Part shown: positions 52,301-62,634 of the stretch, one piece after another
Position numbering within the stretch: position 1 is the first letter of the stretch
How the letters are laid out: every line of letters begins with the position of its first letter
The notes under the pieces: model-generated
Seen by the model: only the letters and a program-made list of their open reading frames with translations
The model's database searches: none
What the model was told of the DNA's origin: nothing
Translations under genes and position numbers: made by a program
Assembly (NCBI GenBank): GCA_031291725.1
Contig: JARLIM010000033.1
Span: 62,001 to 126,000 of the forward strand
Length of the DNA: 64,000 nt
Direction of reading: 5' to 3'
Origin: Acetobacteraceae bacterium
Lineage (GTDB): Bacteria; Pseudomonadota; Alphaproteobacteria; Acetobacterales; Acetobacteraceae

Positions 52301-53413
52301 ATGGCTGACTACAGCCTCACATTGACAGAGGCTGCGGCCGAACTGCCGGGGTTTTCCGCAACCCGCCTCGGTGCCGAAAATCGAACACCACGCCCGGCAC
52401 CGAATTTCATCTACGGCAATCCGGACGAACGCTCGCTGCGTTTTTTCCAAGGCGACACCTACGAATTGGCGACCTCCGTCTATGTCGGGCGGGAGGTTCA
52501 GGTGGATGGGCCGTGGTTCGACATCGGCGCGCTGCTCTCGCATGATGGCGTGCAGATGATCTGCCCCGAACTGGCACTCGACCCACGCCGCGACGTTGCA
52601 CTGGCGCAGCAGGAGGCGACGCGGCTGTCCCTGGCCACCGCCGCGCGACGGTTGCGGCGCGTGCCTGGGCAAGCCTTGCTGTTTGCCACCAACGGCCATC
52701 TGGGCTTCGGCCATTGGCTGGTCGATTTCCTGCCGAAACTGTATTTATGCGATCAGGCAGGCATCGATCTGTCGAAAATCAAAGTGCTGCTGCCCAGCAA
52801 CATGGGCGATTTCGGCCTGCAATTCCTGCGCATCTTCGGCTTCAGCGAGTGGCAAATCCTGCGCTACAATCCAGACAGCGAGGTTCTGGTGGTGCAGGAA
52901 CTGGTCATCCCCACGCTGATGCGTTGGGGCGGGCGCACCGCTCCGGGATTTTTCGATGCCGTCCAGTTCCTGCACGGCCTGATCGACCGCCACAACCAAC
53001 TGCCCGACATGCCCGGATTGGACCGCGTGTTTGTCAAACGTGTCCAGCCACCCGGCTATAAGCCGGTCCATAACCGCGATGCGGTGGAACAGATTGTTCT
53101 CCAGGCCGGCCTGAAGCCGTTTCTGCCGGAACGTCATTCGGTGCTGGAGCAGATCGCCGTCTTCCGCCGGGCGCGTTACATGTTCGGCGAATATGGCTCC
53201 ACCTTGCACACCGCCATGTTCAGCCGTCCCGGTGCCGTGGTTGGCTGCATCCATCAGCCGCTGCCCGTCACGTTCGACGCCCTGCAATCCGGCATCAGCG
53301 AGCGAATGCACCTCATCACCGGCTACATCTTCGCCCAGGCCGATGACACTGGCGATATCGTTGTCGATCCGGCGGAGGTGACGCGGTGTCTGGCAACCTT
53401 CTTCACGGTTTAA
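52301..53413 (+). CDS. Second glycosyltransferase family 61 protein
   Basis: A 370-residue GT61 (DUF563) protein, distantly similar to the GT61 two genes before: HLGFGHWLVDFLPKLYLCDQ parallels the GHWLLDFLPRL core, and RRARYMFGEYGSTLHTAMFSRPGAVVGCIHQ the late segment. The ATG at 52301 follows GGGAGG and is 2 bp after the previous stop. Probably adds a different sugar to the same glycan. Confidence 0.87.
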   Translation: MADYSLTLTEAAAELPGFSATRLGAENRTPRPAPNFIYGNPDERSLRFFQGDTYELATSVYVGREVQVDGPWFDIGALLSHDGVQMICPELALDPRRDVALAQQEATRLSLATAARRLRRVPGQALLFATNGHLGFGHWLVDFLPKLYLCDQAGIDLSKIKVLLPSNMGDFGLQFLRIFGFSEWQILRYNPDSEVLVVQELVIPTLMRWGGRTAPGFFDAVQFLHGLIDRHNQLPDMPGLDRVFVKRVQPPGYKPVHNRDAVEQIVLQAGLKPFLPERHSVLEQIAVFRRARYMFGEYGSTLHTAMFSRPGAVVGCIHQPLPVTFDALQSGISERMHLITGYIFAQADDTGDIVVDPAEVTRCLATFFTV

Positions 53414-53434
53414 CCAGCTTGGCTGGAGACCATC

Positions 53435-53641
53435 ATGAAACGCACTCAGGGCTTTGCGGTCACATTCGACCACAGGGGTGAAGAATCGCGGATGTTCGTC
53501 GTTGATCCGCACGACATCATCCAGGGCCATCACTGGAATGGCGACCTGGACGAAACCGAGGAATTGGCCATCATCGCCGAGACATTCCAACGCTACGCCC
53601 ACACCACCAACCACCTCGTGGTGCCGGTCGAACGCGGATAG
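53435..53641 (+). CDS. Small hypothetical protein at the end of the glycosyltransferase operon
   Basis: A 68-residue soluble protein that I do not recognise. It is acidic in its middle (HWNGDLDETEELAIIAETFQRYAHTTNH) and ends VVPVERG. A GGAG site lies 8 nt before the ATG, and the gene follows the GT61 gene by 21 bp on the same strand, so it is probably the fifth gene of the operon. Confidence 0.65.
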   Translation: MKRTQGFAVTFDHRGEESRMFVVDPHDIIQGHHWNGDLDETEELAIIAETFQRYAHTTNHLVVPVERG

Positions 53642-53764
53642 ACGCGCAACGGATGTCGGGTTGCACCAACCTCCCCCCGTCATTGCGGCATGTCGTGCCG
53701 CAGGGACGGAGGGAGGTCGTCAGGTTTCAGCCCTCAATCATAACGCTCTCAGGACGCATCCGTC

Positions 53765-54937
53765 TCAGCGTTCCAGGCACATGGCAACGCCCATGCCGCC
53801 GCCGATGCACAAGGTGGCAAGGCCCTTCTTGGCGTCGCGCTTGCCCATTTCATGCAGCAACGTCACCAGAATACGCGCGCCCGAAGCGCCGATCGGATGG
53901 CCGATGGCAATCGCACCGCCATTGACGTTGACCTTCGACGTATCCCATTCCAACGTCTTGTTCACCGCACAGGCCTGTGCTGCGAAGGCTTCGTTGGCTT
54001 CCACCAGATCGAGCTGATCGGCCTTCCACCCAGCCCGCTCCAGCGCGCGGCGGCTGGACGGGATCGGGCCGGTGCCCATCACCGAGGGGTCCACACCGGC
54101 AGTGGCGAAGGAGGCGATGCGGGCGAGCGGCACCAGACCGCGACGCGCGGCTTCGGCCGCCGACATCACCACCAGGGCCGCCGCACCATCGTTCAGGCCG
54201 GAGGCGTTGCCCGCCGTCACCGAGCCATCCTTGCTGAAGGCCGGGCGCAGCTTGGCCATGCCTTCGATGGAGGAATCGTGGCGGATGTATTCGTCCTGAT
54301 CGACGACCACATCGCCCTTGCGACCCTTCACCGTCACCGCACAGATCTCGTCGGCAAAGCGGCCGGCCTTCTGGGCAGCCGAGGCTTTCTGCTGTGAGGC
54401 GAGCGCGAACAGATCCTGTTGCTCGCGGCTGATCTCATACGCCTTGGCCACGTTCTCGGCCGTGGTGCCCATGTGATAGCCGAAGAAGGCATCCCACAGA
54501 CCGTCACGGATCATCGTGTCGATGAAATTCAGATCGCCCATCTTCTGCCCGGCGCGCAGATAGGCGGCGTGCATCGACATCGACATGCTTTCCTGGCCAC
54601 CGGCGATGACGATATTGGCCTCGCCGCCCTTGATCTGCAGCGCCGCCAGACCCACCGCACGCAGGCCGGAGCCGCAGACCTGGTTGATGGTCAGCGCCGA
54701 GGCGGCGTCCGGAATGCCGGCATTGCGGGCAGATTGGCGGGCCGGGTTCTGGCCTTGGCCTGCGGTGAGCACCTGGCCGAACATCACTTCGTCCACCTCA
54801 CCGGCCTCGATCTTGGCGCGGCTGATGGCGGCCTGGATGGCGGTGGTGCCAAGCACCGTGGCCGAGACGGAGCCGAACGCCCCGTTAAAGCTGCCGACTG
54901 GCGTACGCGCAGCCGAAACGATCACAACATCCGTCAT
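53765..54937 (-). CDS. phaA: Acetyl-CoA acetyltransferase (beta-ketothiolase)
   Basis: Condenses two acetyl-CoA to acetoacetyl-CoA, the first step of PHB synthesis. It has 390 residues. The acylated Cys is in [12 protein letters not shown] (near residue 89), the His in [17 protein letters not shown] and the second Cys in [11 protein letters not shown]. All catalytic residues are present. The start overlaps the phaC stop (ATGA), so it is the last gene of the phaE-phaC-phaA operon. Confidence 0.95.
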   Translation of the reverse strand: MTDVVIVSAARTPVGSFNGAFGSVSATVLGTTAIQAAISRAKIEAGEVDEVMFGQVLTAGQGQNPARQSARNAGIPDAASALTINQVCGSGLRAVGLAALQIKGGEANIVIAGGQESMSMSMHAAYLRAGQKMGDLNFIDTMIRDGLWDAFFGYHMGTTAENVAKAYEISREQQDLFALASQQKASAAQKAGRFADEICAVTVKGRKGDVVVDQDEYIRHDSSIEGMAKLRPAFSKDGSVTAGNASGLNDGAAALVVMSAAEAARRGLVPLARIASFATAGVDPSVMGTGPIPSSRRALERAGWKADQLDLVEANEAFAAQACAVNKTLEWDTSKVNVNGGAIAIGHPIGASGARILVTLLHEMGKRDAKKGLATLCIGGGMGVAMCLER

Positions 54938-56055
54938 ACTGGCTTCTCCTTGCGGGTTCCCCTCCGCTGAGGGGGCACCTTAGTTGCTTGTTGGGTCTTC
55001 GAAAAGCGGCGACGCTGCGGCACGGCCAACGCCCATTCGGCCAGCTTGCGCCAAAGCTGCCGTTCCGCCTGCGAACCCGCGATCATGCCCACATGCCCGG
55101 CTTCCGGCTTGAGCAGCACGCAGCTCGGCAGCCGGGCCGCCAGCGGCAAGCCTGAGGCAATCGGCACAATCCGATCCCGCATCGCCAAGGCGGCCAGCGT
55201 CGGCACCGCGATCTTGCCGGGGGATATCACCTCGCCCTCCACGCGCCATTCTCCGGCCATCGTGTTGTTCTGCCCGAACCAGCCGCCCAGCGTCTGCCGC
55301 GCGATCGGGGCGGCGAGGGGCACGCCGTCATTGAGCCAATCCTCGAACGCCACGAATTGCGCCGCGCGCTCGGTGGTCTGATCGGCCGCGCCGAAATCGC
55401 GGTATTTGTCGCCCACCGCATGCGGATCGGCGATGTTGAACAGCGCCTGCAACGCATCCACCGGCAGCGTGCCGGTGATCTTCATCACCGGTTCCAGCGA
55501 TTCCAGATGCTTGGCCATGCTGGACTGATCGCGATCGGTGCCGACATGGAAATCCCACGGCGTGGCCAACAGGGCGAGGGCCGCCACGTTCTCGGGCTGG
55601 CGTTGGGCGGCGGCAAGGGCGAGCAGGCCGCCCATGCAATAGCCGATCAGGCTCACCCGCCCGACATGCTTGATCGCCCGCGCCATCCGCCCGGCGATGA
55701 TGGCATCGAGATCGAATGTGCGCGCTTCGGCATCCGGCCATCCCCAATCCAGCAGCAACACCCGCAACCCGCGCTGCGCCAGCGCGCGGGCGAGCGAGCG
55801 GCCTTCGGAGAGGTCGAGAATGGTCGAGCGATTGACCAGGCTGGGCACCAGCATCACCGGCGGCGCCTTGGCCACCGGCACGCCGTCCGGGATCGGAAAT
55901 GCGCGCAGCTCCGTCTCACCCTCCTGCCAGATGGCGGGCGGGTCGATCAGGGTGCGGCGATACGGGTGGCGGCGATAGGCGGCGATGCCGTGGATCAGCG
56001 CCGGATCAGGAAGCAATGGCGGCGGCGGACTTCCCGGCAGGCTTGCGGCGAGCAC
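54934..56055 (-). CDS. phaC: Class III-like poly(3-hydroxyalkanoate) polymerase PhaC
   Basis: Polymerises (R)-3-hydroxybutyryl-CoA into PHB at the granule. About 373 residues, with a lipase-box-like GYCMGG. From the GTG start the nucleophile is C140, the acid D294 (AMRDRIVP) and the base H321 (EAGHVGM). Their spacings (154 and 181) are close to those of class III enzymes such as Allochromatium PhaC, and the protein is far shorter than the roughly 600-residue class I enzymes common in alphaproteobacteria. The start is uncertain: the open frame reaches an ATG at 56217, but that part overlaps the phaE-like gene and looks non-conserved. The GTG at 56055 or a TTG near 56016 are alternatives. Confidence 0.85.
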   Translation of the reverse strand: MLAASLPGSPPPPLLPDPALIHGIAAYRRHPYRRTLIDPPAIWQEGETELRAFPIPDGVPVAKAPPVMLVPSLVNRSTILDLSEGRSLARALAQRGLRVLLLDWGWPDAEARTFDLDAIIAGRMARAIKHVGRVSLIGYCMGGLLALAAAQRQPENVAALALLATPWDFHVGTDRDQSSMAKHLESLEPVMKITGTLPVDALQALFNIADPHAVGDKYRDFGAADQTTERAAQFVAFEDWLNDGVPLAAPIARQTLGGWFGQNNTMAGEWRVEGEVISPGKIAVPTLAALAMRDRIVPIASGLPLAARLPSCVLLKPEAGHVGMIAGSQAERQLWRKLAEWALAVPQRRRFSKTQQATKVPPQRRGTRKEKPV

Positions 56056-56386
56056 GCTTTGCTGGAGCTGGACGATCAAGCTCTGCCAGTCGGCGTTCGA
56101 GCTCGGCCACGCGAAGCCGGAGGCGTTCTGCTTCGCCAGACTCAGCGCCAGATGCAGCAGCAGCGGGCGCGGCCCCCGGCGTGGGGGCGACGGGGTTGGG
56201 GTGGGGTTGGTGTGCATGCGCCGCCTCGCTCATCATCTTGCCCAATGCCTGCCAAAGATGCGCGGAGGCGGCAAGCATCTCGGTTGCCTCCCGGTCGCTT
56301 GCCAGCCCGGCAAGTTCGGTTTGCCAGATCGTCTGCCAATCCCGCGCCAGCGCCTGGGCGGTGTCTGAGGGGGAGGAAGCGGCCAT
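56006..56386 (-). CDS. PhaE-like small subunit of PHA synthase (candidate)
   Basis: A 126-residue helical protein before phaC. The N-terminal half (ARDWQTIWQTELAGLASDRE, then MLAASAHLWQALGKMM) looks like the PhaE or phasin-like helices that activate class III PhaC. The Ala/Pro linker is followed by a short coiled coil (EAERLRLRVAELERRLAELD) and a Lys/Arg/Ala tail. It is much shorter than Allochromatium PhaE (about 350 residues). The start at 56386 has a GGAG site 9 nt upstream. The 3' end overlaps phaC in another frame. Assignment rests on position and helix pattern. Confidence 0.6.
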   Translation of the reverse strand: MAASSPSDTAQALARDWQTIWQTELAGLASDREATEMLAASAHLWQALGKMMSEAAHAHQPHPNPVAPTPGAAPAAAASGAESGEAERLRLRVAELERRLAELDRPAPAKRARRKPAGKSAAAIAS

Positions 56387-56444
56387 GATGCATTTCTCCA
56401 AGCAGGCGCTGCACTGCACCATTGTGAGACCGGCGCAACGTGCT

Positions 56445-56457
56445 ATGCTTAAAGCAT
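56445..56457. promoter_or_regulatory. Palindrome between phaE-like gene and phaR
   Basis: ATGCTT-A-AAGCAT, a perfect 13-bp palindrome in the 89-bp divergent gap, 18 bp before phaR. A second pattern GCAG-GCG-CTGC lies at 56402-56412. PhaR of relatives binds TGC-rich sites near pha promoters, so either could be an operator. Confidence 0.4.
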
Positions 56458-56475
56458 ATAAGGGACGAGGGCGCG

Positions 56476-57057
56476 ATGTCTGAAGAGGCAAAATCCCAGG
56501 CGGGGGACGCCACCATGACTCCGGTTGTGGTGAAGAAATATGCCAATCGCAGGCTCTACAACACGGAAAGTTCAACCTACATCACACTCGACTCCCTGGC
56601 GGAGATGGTGCGCGAAGGTCGGGATTTTGTGGTGTACGATGCCAAATCTGGCGAAGACATTACACGCTCGGTGCTCACGCAGATCATTGTGGAAGAAGAA
56701 GGCAAGGGCAGTGCAATGCTGCCGACCGGCTTCTTGCGGCAACTGATCGGTTTCTATGGCAATTCATTGCAGGGCTTGGTTCCGGGTTATTTGGAACAGG
56801 CGATGCAAAGCTTCGCTGGCCAGCAGGAACAGATGCGCACGGCCATGCAGAGCACGATGGGCAATTTCTTCCCGTTCAATGTGGAAGACGTCAGCCGTCA
56901 GAATCTGGCGATGATGGAAACGGCGATGAGCATGTTCAAGCCGTTCATGCCCAACATTCCCGGCCAGCCGACCCACGCCCCGGAGACGGACGAAATGTCC
57001 AAGCTGCGCGCCGAACTGGCCGCCGCCAAGGCCGAGTTGGCGTCGAAGAAGAAGTGA
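56476..57057 (+). CDS. phaR: Polyhydroxyalkanoate synthesis repressor PhaR
   Basis: Binds DNA near pha genes and also PHB itself, so that granule formation releases phasin and synthase expression. It has 193 residues. The PHB/PHA accumulation regulator DNA-binding domain is unmistakable: VVVKKYANRRLYNTESSTYITLDSLAEMVREGRDFVVYDAKSGEDITRSVLTQII. It is followed by the regulator's second domain (LPTGFLRQLIGFYGNSLQGLVPGYLEQAM) and a coiled-coil tail. The start at 56476 has a GAGG site. Divergent from phaE-phaC-phaA. Confidence 0.95.
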   Translation: MSEEAKSQAGDATMTPVVVKKYANRRLYNTESSTYITLDSLAEMVREGRDFVVYDAKSGEDITRSVLTQIIVEEEGKGSAMLPTGFLRQLIGFYGNSLQGLVPGYLEQAMQSFAGQQEQMRTAMQSTMGNFFPFNVEDVSRQNLAMMETAMSMFKPFMPNIPGQPTHAPETDEMSKLRAELAAAKAELASKKK

Positions 57058-57078
57058 GCGCGTCGGGCTGTTGAATCA

Positions 57079-58647
57079 TCACGCTCTCAACGCCGCCTTC
57101 AGCAGCGCCTGTGTGTAAGGGTGCTGCGGCGTTGAGAAGATCGTCTCGGCCTCTCCCGCCTCCACGGCCTCGCCATGGCGCATCACCAGCACGCGATGCG
57201 CCAGCGCGCGCACCACGGCCAGATCGTGGCTGATGAACAGATAGGCAATGCCGCGCGATTGTTGCAGCCCGCGCAACAGCTCCACAATCTGCGCCTGCAC
57301 CGAGCGATCCAGCGCGCTGGTCGGCTCATCGAGCACGATCATTTTCGGCGCCAACACCAACGCCCGCGCAATGGCGATGCGCTGGCGTTGGCCGCCGGAG
57401 AATTCATGCGGATAGCGATGCGCGCTCTCCGGCTCCAGCCCGACATCCTCCAACGCCTGCGCCACCTTGGCGTGGCGTTCGGCATCGCTCAGGCCCGGCG
57501 CATGCACACGCAGCCCCTCGGCGATGATCTCGCCCACATCCATCCGGGGCGACAGGCTGCCGAACGGGTCTTGAAACACTATCTGCGCGCGTGCCCGCAA
57601 GGCTCTGCGGGCGGATTTGGACAGGGTGGCGATGTCCTCGCCCATGAACACCACCCGCCCCTCGGCAGGCTCCAGCGCCAGCAAGGCCAGCGCGAGGGTG
57701 GATTTGCCGGAGCCGCTTTCGCCCACCACGCCCAGCGTCTCGCCCGCGCGCAGTGACAGGCTGACCCCATCGACCGCGCGCACCTCGCCCGTCTTGCGGC
57801 GCATCATGCCCGAGCGCACGGCGAAGACGACGCGCATATTCTCTGCGTGCAGCAGCGTCTGCGCCCCCTCCGGCACCGGCGCAGGGCGGCCCGAGGGTTC
57901 GGAGGCGATCAGCATGCGGGTGTATGCGTGTTGCGGATGCGCGAAGACCTCCGCCACGCGGCCATGTTCGACAATCTCGCCATGCCGCATCACGCAGACG
58001 CGGTCGGCATGGTGGCGGACGATGTTGAGATCGTGCGAGATCAACAGCATCGCCAAGCCGCGCGCCTGTTTCTGTTCGGCGAGCAGATCCAGAATCTGCG
58101 CCTGGATCGTCACATCCAGCGCCGTGGTCGGTTCGTCGGCGATCAGCAGCGCCGGATCATTGGCCAGGGCCATGGCGATCATCACACGCTGGCGCTGCCC
58201 GCCGGAGAGTTGATGCGGATAGGACTGCGCCCGGCTGGCGGCATCGGCAAAGCCGCATTGTTCCAGCACACCCACCGCCCGCGCGGTCAGATCGCCCGAC
58301 GCGCCATGCAGCCGCATCGCCTCCTCAACCTGTGCGCCCACCCGCATCAGCGGGTTCAGGCTGGTCATCGGCTCCTGGAACACCATCCCCGCCACCCCGC
58401 CGCGCAGGCTGCGCAGCGTGGCGTCCGAGGCGGTGAGCACGTCCTGCCCATCCAACGACACCCGCCCGGTCATCGCCGCCCCCTGCGGCAGCAGACGGAG
58501 CAATGAGAGGGCGGTGAGCGACTTGCCCGAGCCGCTTTCGCCCACCAGCGCCAGCGTCTCGCCGCGATTGAGCTGCAAGCCGACATCGCGCACCACGCAG
58601 CGATCGCCGATGCGGATGGTCAGCGCGTCGAGTTCAACCAGACTCAC
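57079..58647 (-). CDS. yejF: Peptide/microcin C ABC transporter ATP-binding protein YejF (fused)
   Basis: A 522-residue double ATPase of the dipeptide-type ABC importers, two nucleotide-binding domains in one chain. Domain 1: Walker [11 protein letters not shown], signature LSGGQRQRV, Walker [13 protein letters not shown]. Domain 2: [41 protein letters not shown]. The GTG at 58647 overlaps the yejE stop (GTGA). A longer open frame to 59163 is antisense to yejE. Confidence 0.94.
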   Translation of the reverse strand: MSLVELDALTIRIGDRCVVRDVGLQLNRGETLALVGESGSGKSLTALSLLRLLPQGAAMTGRVSLDGQDVLTASDATLRSLRGGVAGMVFQEPMTSLNPLMRVGAQVEEAMRLHGASGDLTARAVGVLEQCGFADAASRAQSYPHQLSGGQRQRVMIAMALANDPALLIADEPTTALDVTIQAQILDLLAEQKQARGLAMLLISHDLNIVRHHADRVCVMRHGEIVEHGRVAEVFAHPQHAYTRMLIASEPSGRPAPVPEGAQTLLHAENMRVVFAVRSGMMRRKTGEVRAVDGVSLSLRAGETLGVVGESGSGKSTLALALLALEPAEGRVVFMGEDIATLSKSARRALRARAQIVFQDPFGSLSPRMDVGEIIAEGLRVHAPGLSDAERHAKVAQALEDVGLEPESAHRYPHEFSGGQRQRIAIARALVLAPKMIVLDEPTSALDRSVQAQIVELLRGLQQSRGIAYLFISHDLAVVRALAHRVLVMRHGEAVEAGEAETIFSTPQHPYTQALLKAALRA

Positions 58648-59672
58648 GACACGCCCTTCCGTGGGTCGAACGCATCGCGCACCGCCTCCCCCACAAAGAT
58701 CAGCAATGTCAGCGTCAGCCCCAGCACCACGAAGGCGGTGATGGCCAGCCACGGCGCTTGCAGATTGTCCTTCCCCTGCGCCACCAACTCGCCCAGCGAG
58801 GGCGAGCCGGGCGGCAGGCCGAAGCCGAGGAAATCCAGGCTCGCCAGGATCGTCACCGAGCCGGAGAGGGTGAAGGGCAGGAAGGTGAGCGTCGCCACCA
58901 TCGCGTTGGGCAGAATATGCCGCCACATGATCGACGCGTCCGACACCCCCAACGCCCGCGCCGCGCGGACATATTCCAGATTGCGCCCGCGCAGAAACTC
59001 CGCCCGCACCACGCCGGTCAGCGCCATCCAACTGAACAGCAGCAGGAACAGCAGCAACACCCAAAAGCCGGGCGCGATCACGCTGGACAGGATGATCAGC
59101 ATGTAAAGCTGCGGCATGCCGGACCAGATTTCGATGAATCGTTGGAACAGCAAATCCACCCAACCGCCATAAAATCCCTGCACCGCCCCGGCCGCGATGC
59201 CGATGGCGGACGCGATGATGGTGAGTGTGAAGCCGAACAGCACCGAAATCCGAAAGCCATAAATCGTGCGCGCCAACACATCGCGCGCCTGATCATCCGT
59301 GCCGAGCGGGTTGCGCCAGGAGGGCGGTGCCGGGGCTGGCACGGGCAGGTCTTTGACCACCGTCTGATACGAATAGGCCAGCGGCGGCCAGATCGCCCAG
59401 CCATCCTTGTCGATCACCCCCATCAGATCGGGATCGGTGTAATCGGCGTCGGTCGGCAAGGCGTCCGGGTCGAAATCGCTGCCGGCGTAATCATGCAGCA
59501 CCGGGGTGTAGAGATGGCCGTGAAACCAGATCGCCAGCGGGCGGTCATTGGCGAGGAATTCGGCGAACAGGCTGAGGCAGAACAGGGCGGCGAAAAGCAG
59601 GGCGGAGTAATAGCCGCGCCGATTGGCCCGGAATGCGCCAAGCCTGCGCCGTGTGATGGGGGAGAGTGTCAT
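58644..59672 (-). CDS. yejE: Peptide/microcin C ABC transporter permease YejE
   Basis: An inner-membrane permease of 342 residues. One N-terminal helix, a periplasmic loop of about 100 residues typical of YejE, then five helices with the EAA loop (EFLRGRNLEYVRAARALGVSDASIMWRHILPNAMVATLT). Works with YejB and YejF. Overlaps yejF by 4 nt and yejB by 1 nt. Confidence 0.94.
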   Translation of the reverse strand: MTLSPITRRRLGAFRANRRGYYSALLFAALFCLSLFAEFLANDRPLAIWFHGHLYTPVLHDYAGSDFDPDALPTDADYTDPDLMGVIDKDGWAIWPPLAYSYQTVVKDLPVPAPAPPSWRNPLGTDDQARDVLARTIYGFRISVLFGFTLTIIASAIGIAAGAVQGFYGGWVDLLFQRFIEIWSGMPQLYMLIILSSVIAPGFWVLLLFLLLFSWMALTGVVRAEFLRGRNLEYVRAARALGVSDASIMWRHILPNAMVATLTFLPFTLSGSVTILASLDFLGFGLPPGSPSLGELVAQGKDNLQAPWLAITAFVVLGLTLTLLIFVGEAVRDAFDPRKGVS

Positions 59673-60745
59673 CAGCCCTCCCGCGTGCCGAAATCGATGC
59701 GCGGATCGACCAGCGTATACATGAAATCGCCGATGATCTGCAGCACCAGACCGAGCAGAGTGAACATATACAGCGTGCCGAACATCACCGGATAATCGCG
59801 CTGAATCGCACTCTCGAAGCCCAGCAAGCCCAGCCCATCGAGCGAGAAGACAATCTCCACCAGCAGCGAGGAGGAGAACAAAATCCCGATCAACGCCGCC
59901 GGAAACCCGGCCACGATCAACAGCATCGCGTTGCGGAACACATGGCCATACAGCACCCGCGCCTCACTCGCCCCCTTGGCGCGGGCGGTGGTGACGTAGT
60001 GCTTGCGGATTTCCTCCAGAAAGCAGTTCTTCGTCAGCATGGTCAGCGACGCAAACCCGCCCACCACCAAGGCGAGCGTCGGCAGCACCATGTGCCAGGC
60101 GTAGTCGGCAATCCGGGCGGGCCAGCTCCATGTCTCCGCGCCGGAGGAGGTCAACCCGCGCAACGGGAACCAGGACAGGAACGAGCCCCCGGCGAACACC
60201 ACCACCAGCATGATGGCGAACAGAAAGCCCGGAATCGCATAGCCGATCAGAATCACCGCCGAGGACGCCACATCGAAGCGCGAGCCGTCGCGCACCGCCT
60301 TGAGGATGCCCAGCGGGATCGAGACGAAATAGATCAGCAGCGTGGACCACAGCCCGATGGAGATACTCACCGGCATCTTCTGCGCGATCAGCTGCAACAC
60401 CGTCTGATCGCGGAAGAAGGAGCGGCCGAAATCGAAGCGGACATAGCCGGACACCATCTCCTCAAACCGCTCCAGCGGCGGCTTGTCGAAGCCGAACATC
60501 TTCTTGATGTCGGCCACCACATGCGGGTCCAGCCCCCGCGCACCGCGATAGTCACCGCCGCCATTGGAACTCTCACTGCCGCTGCCATTCAGCCGCGCCA
60601 TGGTATCGCCATGGCCTTTCATCTCGGCAATCATCTGCTCCACCGGCCCGCCGGGGGCGAACTGGATGACGGCGAAATTGATCGCCAGGATGCCGAACAG
60701 CGTGGGCACCACCAGCAGCAGGCGGCGGAGGAGGTAGTTCAGCAT
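59672..60745 (-). CDS. yejB: Peptide/microcin C ABC transporter permease YejB
   Basis: A 357-residue permease. [36 protein letters not shown] at the start, an extended first loop with a Ser/Gly-rich insert ([10 protein letters not shown]) typical of YejB, and the EAA loop ([34 protein letters not shown]). Six helices. Overlaps yejA by one base. Confidence 0.94.
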   Translation of the reverse strand: MLNYLLRRLLLVVPTLFGILAINFAVIQFAPGGPVEQMIAEMKGHGDTMARLNGSGSESSNGGGDYRGARGLDPHVVADIKKMFGFDKPPLERFEEMVSGYVRFDFGRSFFRDQTVLQLIAQKMPVSISIGLWSTLLIYFVSIPLGILKAVRDGSRFDVASSAVILIGYAIPGFLFAIMLVVVFAGGSFLSWFPLRGLTSSGAETWSWPARIADYAWHMVLPTLALVVGGFASLTMLTKNCFLEEIRKHYVTTARAKGASEARVLYGHVFRNAMLLIVAGFPAALIGILFSSSLLVEIVFSLDGLGLLGFESAIQRDYPVMFGTLYMFTLLGLVLQIIGDFMYTLVDPRIDFGTREG

Positions 60746-62634
60746 CAGGGCGCTTTACCACCCCGCGCCGCATCCACCACGGCGGCTTTGGCCGGGTCGA
60801 TCCACCAGGAATTCACATCCGTCCCCACCCGCACCTTCTTGTCCGGAATGCCGAAACGGTCCCAGGCGGCGATGTCGAGATGTTCGTAATGCCATTGCGG
60901 CACCACGTAATTGCCCCAGAGCAGCACGCGGTCCAGCGCGCGCACGGCGGTGATCAGCTGCGGGCGGTCCTTGGCCGCCACCACGGCGTCGATCAGCCCC
61001 TCCACCGCCGGATCGCACACCCCCATCGCATTCACGCTGCCCTCGGCCTTGGCGGCCTTACAGCTCCAATAATCGCGCTGCTCATTGCCAGGGCTGTCAG
61101 ACTGCCCAATGGCGACAACGGCCATGTCGTAATCGAAGCTGTCCATCAGCCGCTCATATTGCGCCGGATCGACGGTGCGCACCGACACCTTCATGCCGAG
61201 CTTTTCCAAATTCTGCACATAGGGCAGCGCCACGCGCTCGAAGGTGGGCTGGCCGAGCAGGATTTCAAAGCTGAATTGCTCGCCCTGTGCGTTGACCAGC
61301 TTGCGATCCACCACGCGCCAACCCGCCTGTTCCAACAGCCCAAGCGCCGCCTTCAATTGCGCACGGTTATTGCCGGAGCCATCGGTGATCGGCAGCGTAT
61401 AGGGCGTGGTGAACAATTCCGGCGGCAGGCTGGCGCGGTATTTTTCCAGCAGCGCCTTCTCATCGCCCTCCGGCAGACCGGACGCAGCGAAGCTGGAATT
61501 GCTGAAATAGCTCTGCGTGCGGGTGTAGTGGCCGAAGAACAGGTTCTTGTTCATCCACTCGAAATCGAACGCCTGAATCAACGCCGCCCGCACCAGACGG
61601 TTCTGGAAGATGGCGCGCCGGGTGTTCATGCCGAAGGCCTGCATGCCGGTGGGCAGATGGCGGTCGAAGCTGAGCTTGCGCACCAGCCCCTTGTCCACCG
61701 CCGGAAAATCGTACGCCGTCGCCCAGTTCTTGGCGATGTTCTCCACCCGCCAATCCACTTGCCCCGCCTTGAACGCCTCCAGCGCCACCGTGCTGTCGCG
61801 GTAATATTCGGTGCGGATGCTGTCGAAATTGAACAGGCCGCGCCGGGTGGGCAGGTTCGCGCCCCAGTAATCCTTCACCCGCTCCAGCGTGACGGAGCGT
61901 CCCATCTCGAAGCTGGCGATGCGATAGGGGCCGGAGCCGAGCGGTGCCTCGGTGAGCGGTTTGCTGAAATCGCGCCCGGCCCACCAATGCTTGGGCAGCA
62001 CCGGCAATTGGCCCAGTATCTGCGCCAGTTCGCGGTTTTCGGCGGATTTGAAGTGGAACACCACCCGATGCGGCCCCTCGGCCACCACGCTGGTCACGTC
62101 GCCATAATATTGCCGATAGAGCGGGCGGCCTTGCTTGATCAGTGTCTCGAAGGTCCACACCACATCCTCCGAGGTCAGGGGGTGGCCATCCTGAAACCGC
62201 GCCTCGGGACGCAGATCGAAGGCGACCGAAAGATGATCTGGCGCGACTTCGATGTCCTGCGCCAGATGCGCATATTCCGTCTCCGGCTCATCGCCCGATT
62301 CCACCGCCAACGTCTCGAACACCATGCCCGCCGCCGCGGCCGGCGTGCCGCGCAGGATGAAGGGGTTGAAGCTGTCGAAACTGCCAATGGCCGCCAGGGT
62401 CACGCTGCCGCCTTTGGGAGCGTCCGGGTTCACATAGGGAAAATACGGAAAATCCGCCGGCAATTCCGGGGCGCCCACCAAGGCGATGCCGTGGGTTTTG
62501 GTTTGGGCGTGGGCCGCACCCGCCAATGCGAGGAGTGCCGCGACGCAGCAGCCCAGCAATCGCACGCCCCGCCGATGGATTCGGGATTGCCACGACAACC
62601 GCGTCGCCGCGCCATGACGAGAAAAATTCATCAT
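60745..62634 (-). CDS. yejA: Extracellular solute-binding protein YejA
   Basis: The periplasmic receptor (SBP family 5) of the YejABEF importer for oligopeptides and microcin C-like compounds. About 629 residues. The signal peptide ends near AGAAHAQ (about residue 45), followed by YPDAP-like [23 protein letters not shown] and [10 protein letters not shown]. Near the end it has [23 protein letters not shown], with two Cys. The ATG at 62634 overlaps the hisN stop; a second ATG follows at once at 62631. First Yej gene, coupled to hisN. Confidence 0.93.
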   Translation of the reverse strand: MMNFSRHGAATRLSWQSRIHRRGVRLLGCCVAALLALAGAAHAQTKTHGIALVGAPELPADFPYFPYVNPDAPKGGSVTLAAIGSFDSFNPFILRGTPAAAAGMVFETLAVESGDEPETEYAHLAQDIEVAPDHLSVAFDLRPEARFQDGHPLTSEDVVWTFETLIKQGRPLYRQYYGDVTSVVAEGPHRVVFHFKSAENRELAQILGQLPVLPKHWWAGRDFSKPLTEAPLGSGPYRIASFEMGRSVTLERVKDYWGANLPTRRGLFNFDSIRTEYYRDSTVALEAFKAGQVDWRVENIAKNWATAYDFPAVDKGLVRKLSFDRHLPTGMQAFGMNTRRAIFQNRLVRAALIQAFDFEWMNKNLFFGHYTRTQSYFSNSSFAASGLPEGDEKALLEKYRASLPPELFTTPYTLPITDGSGNNRAQLKAALGLLEQAGWRVVDRKLVNAQGEQFSFEILLGQPTFERVALPYVQNLEKLGMKVSVRTVDPAQYERLMDSFDYDMAVVAIGQSDSPGNEQRDYWSCKAAKAEGSVNAMGVCDPAVEGLIDAVVAAKDRPQLITAVRALDRVLLWGNYVVPQWHYEHLDIAAWDRFGIPDKKVRVGTDVNSWWIDPAKAAVVDAARGGKAP

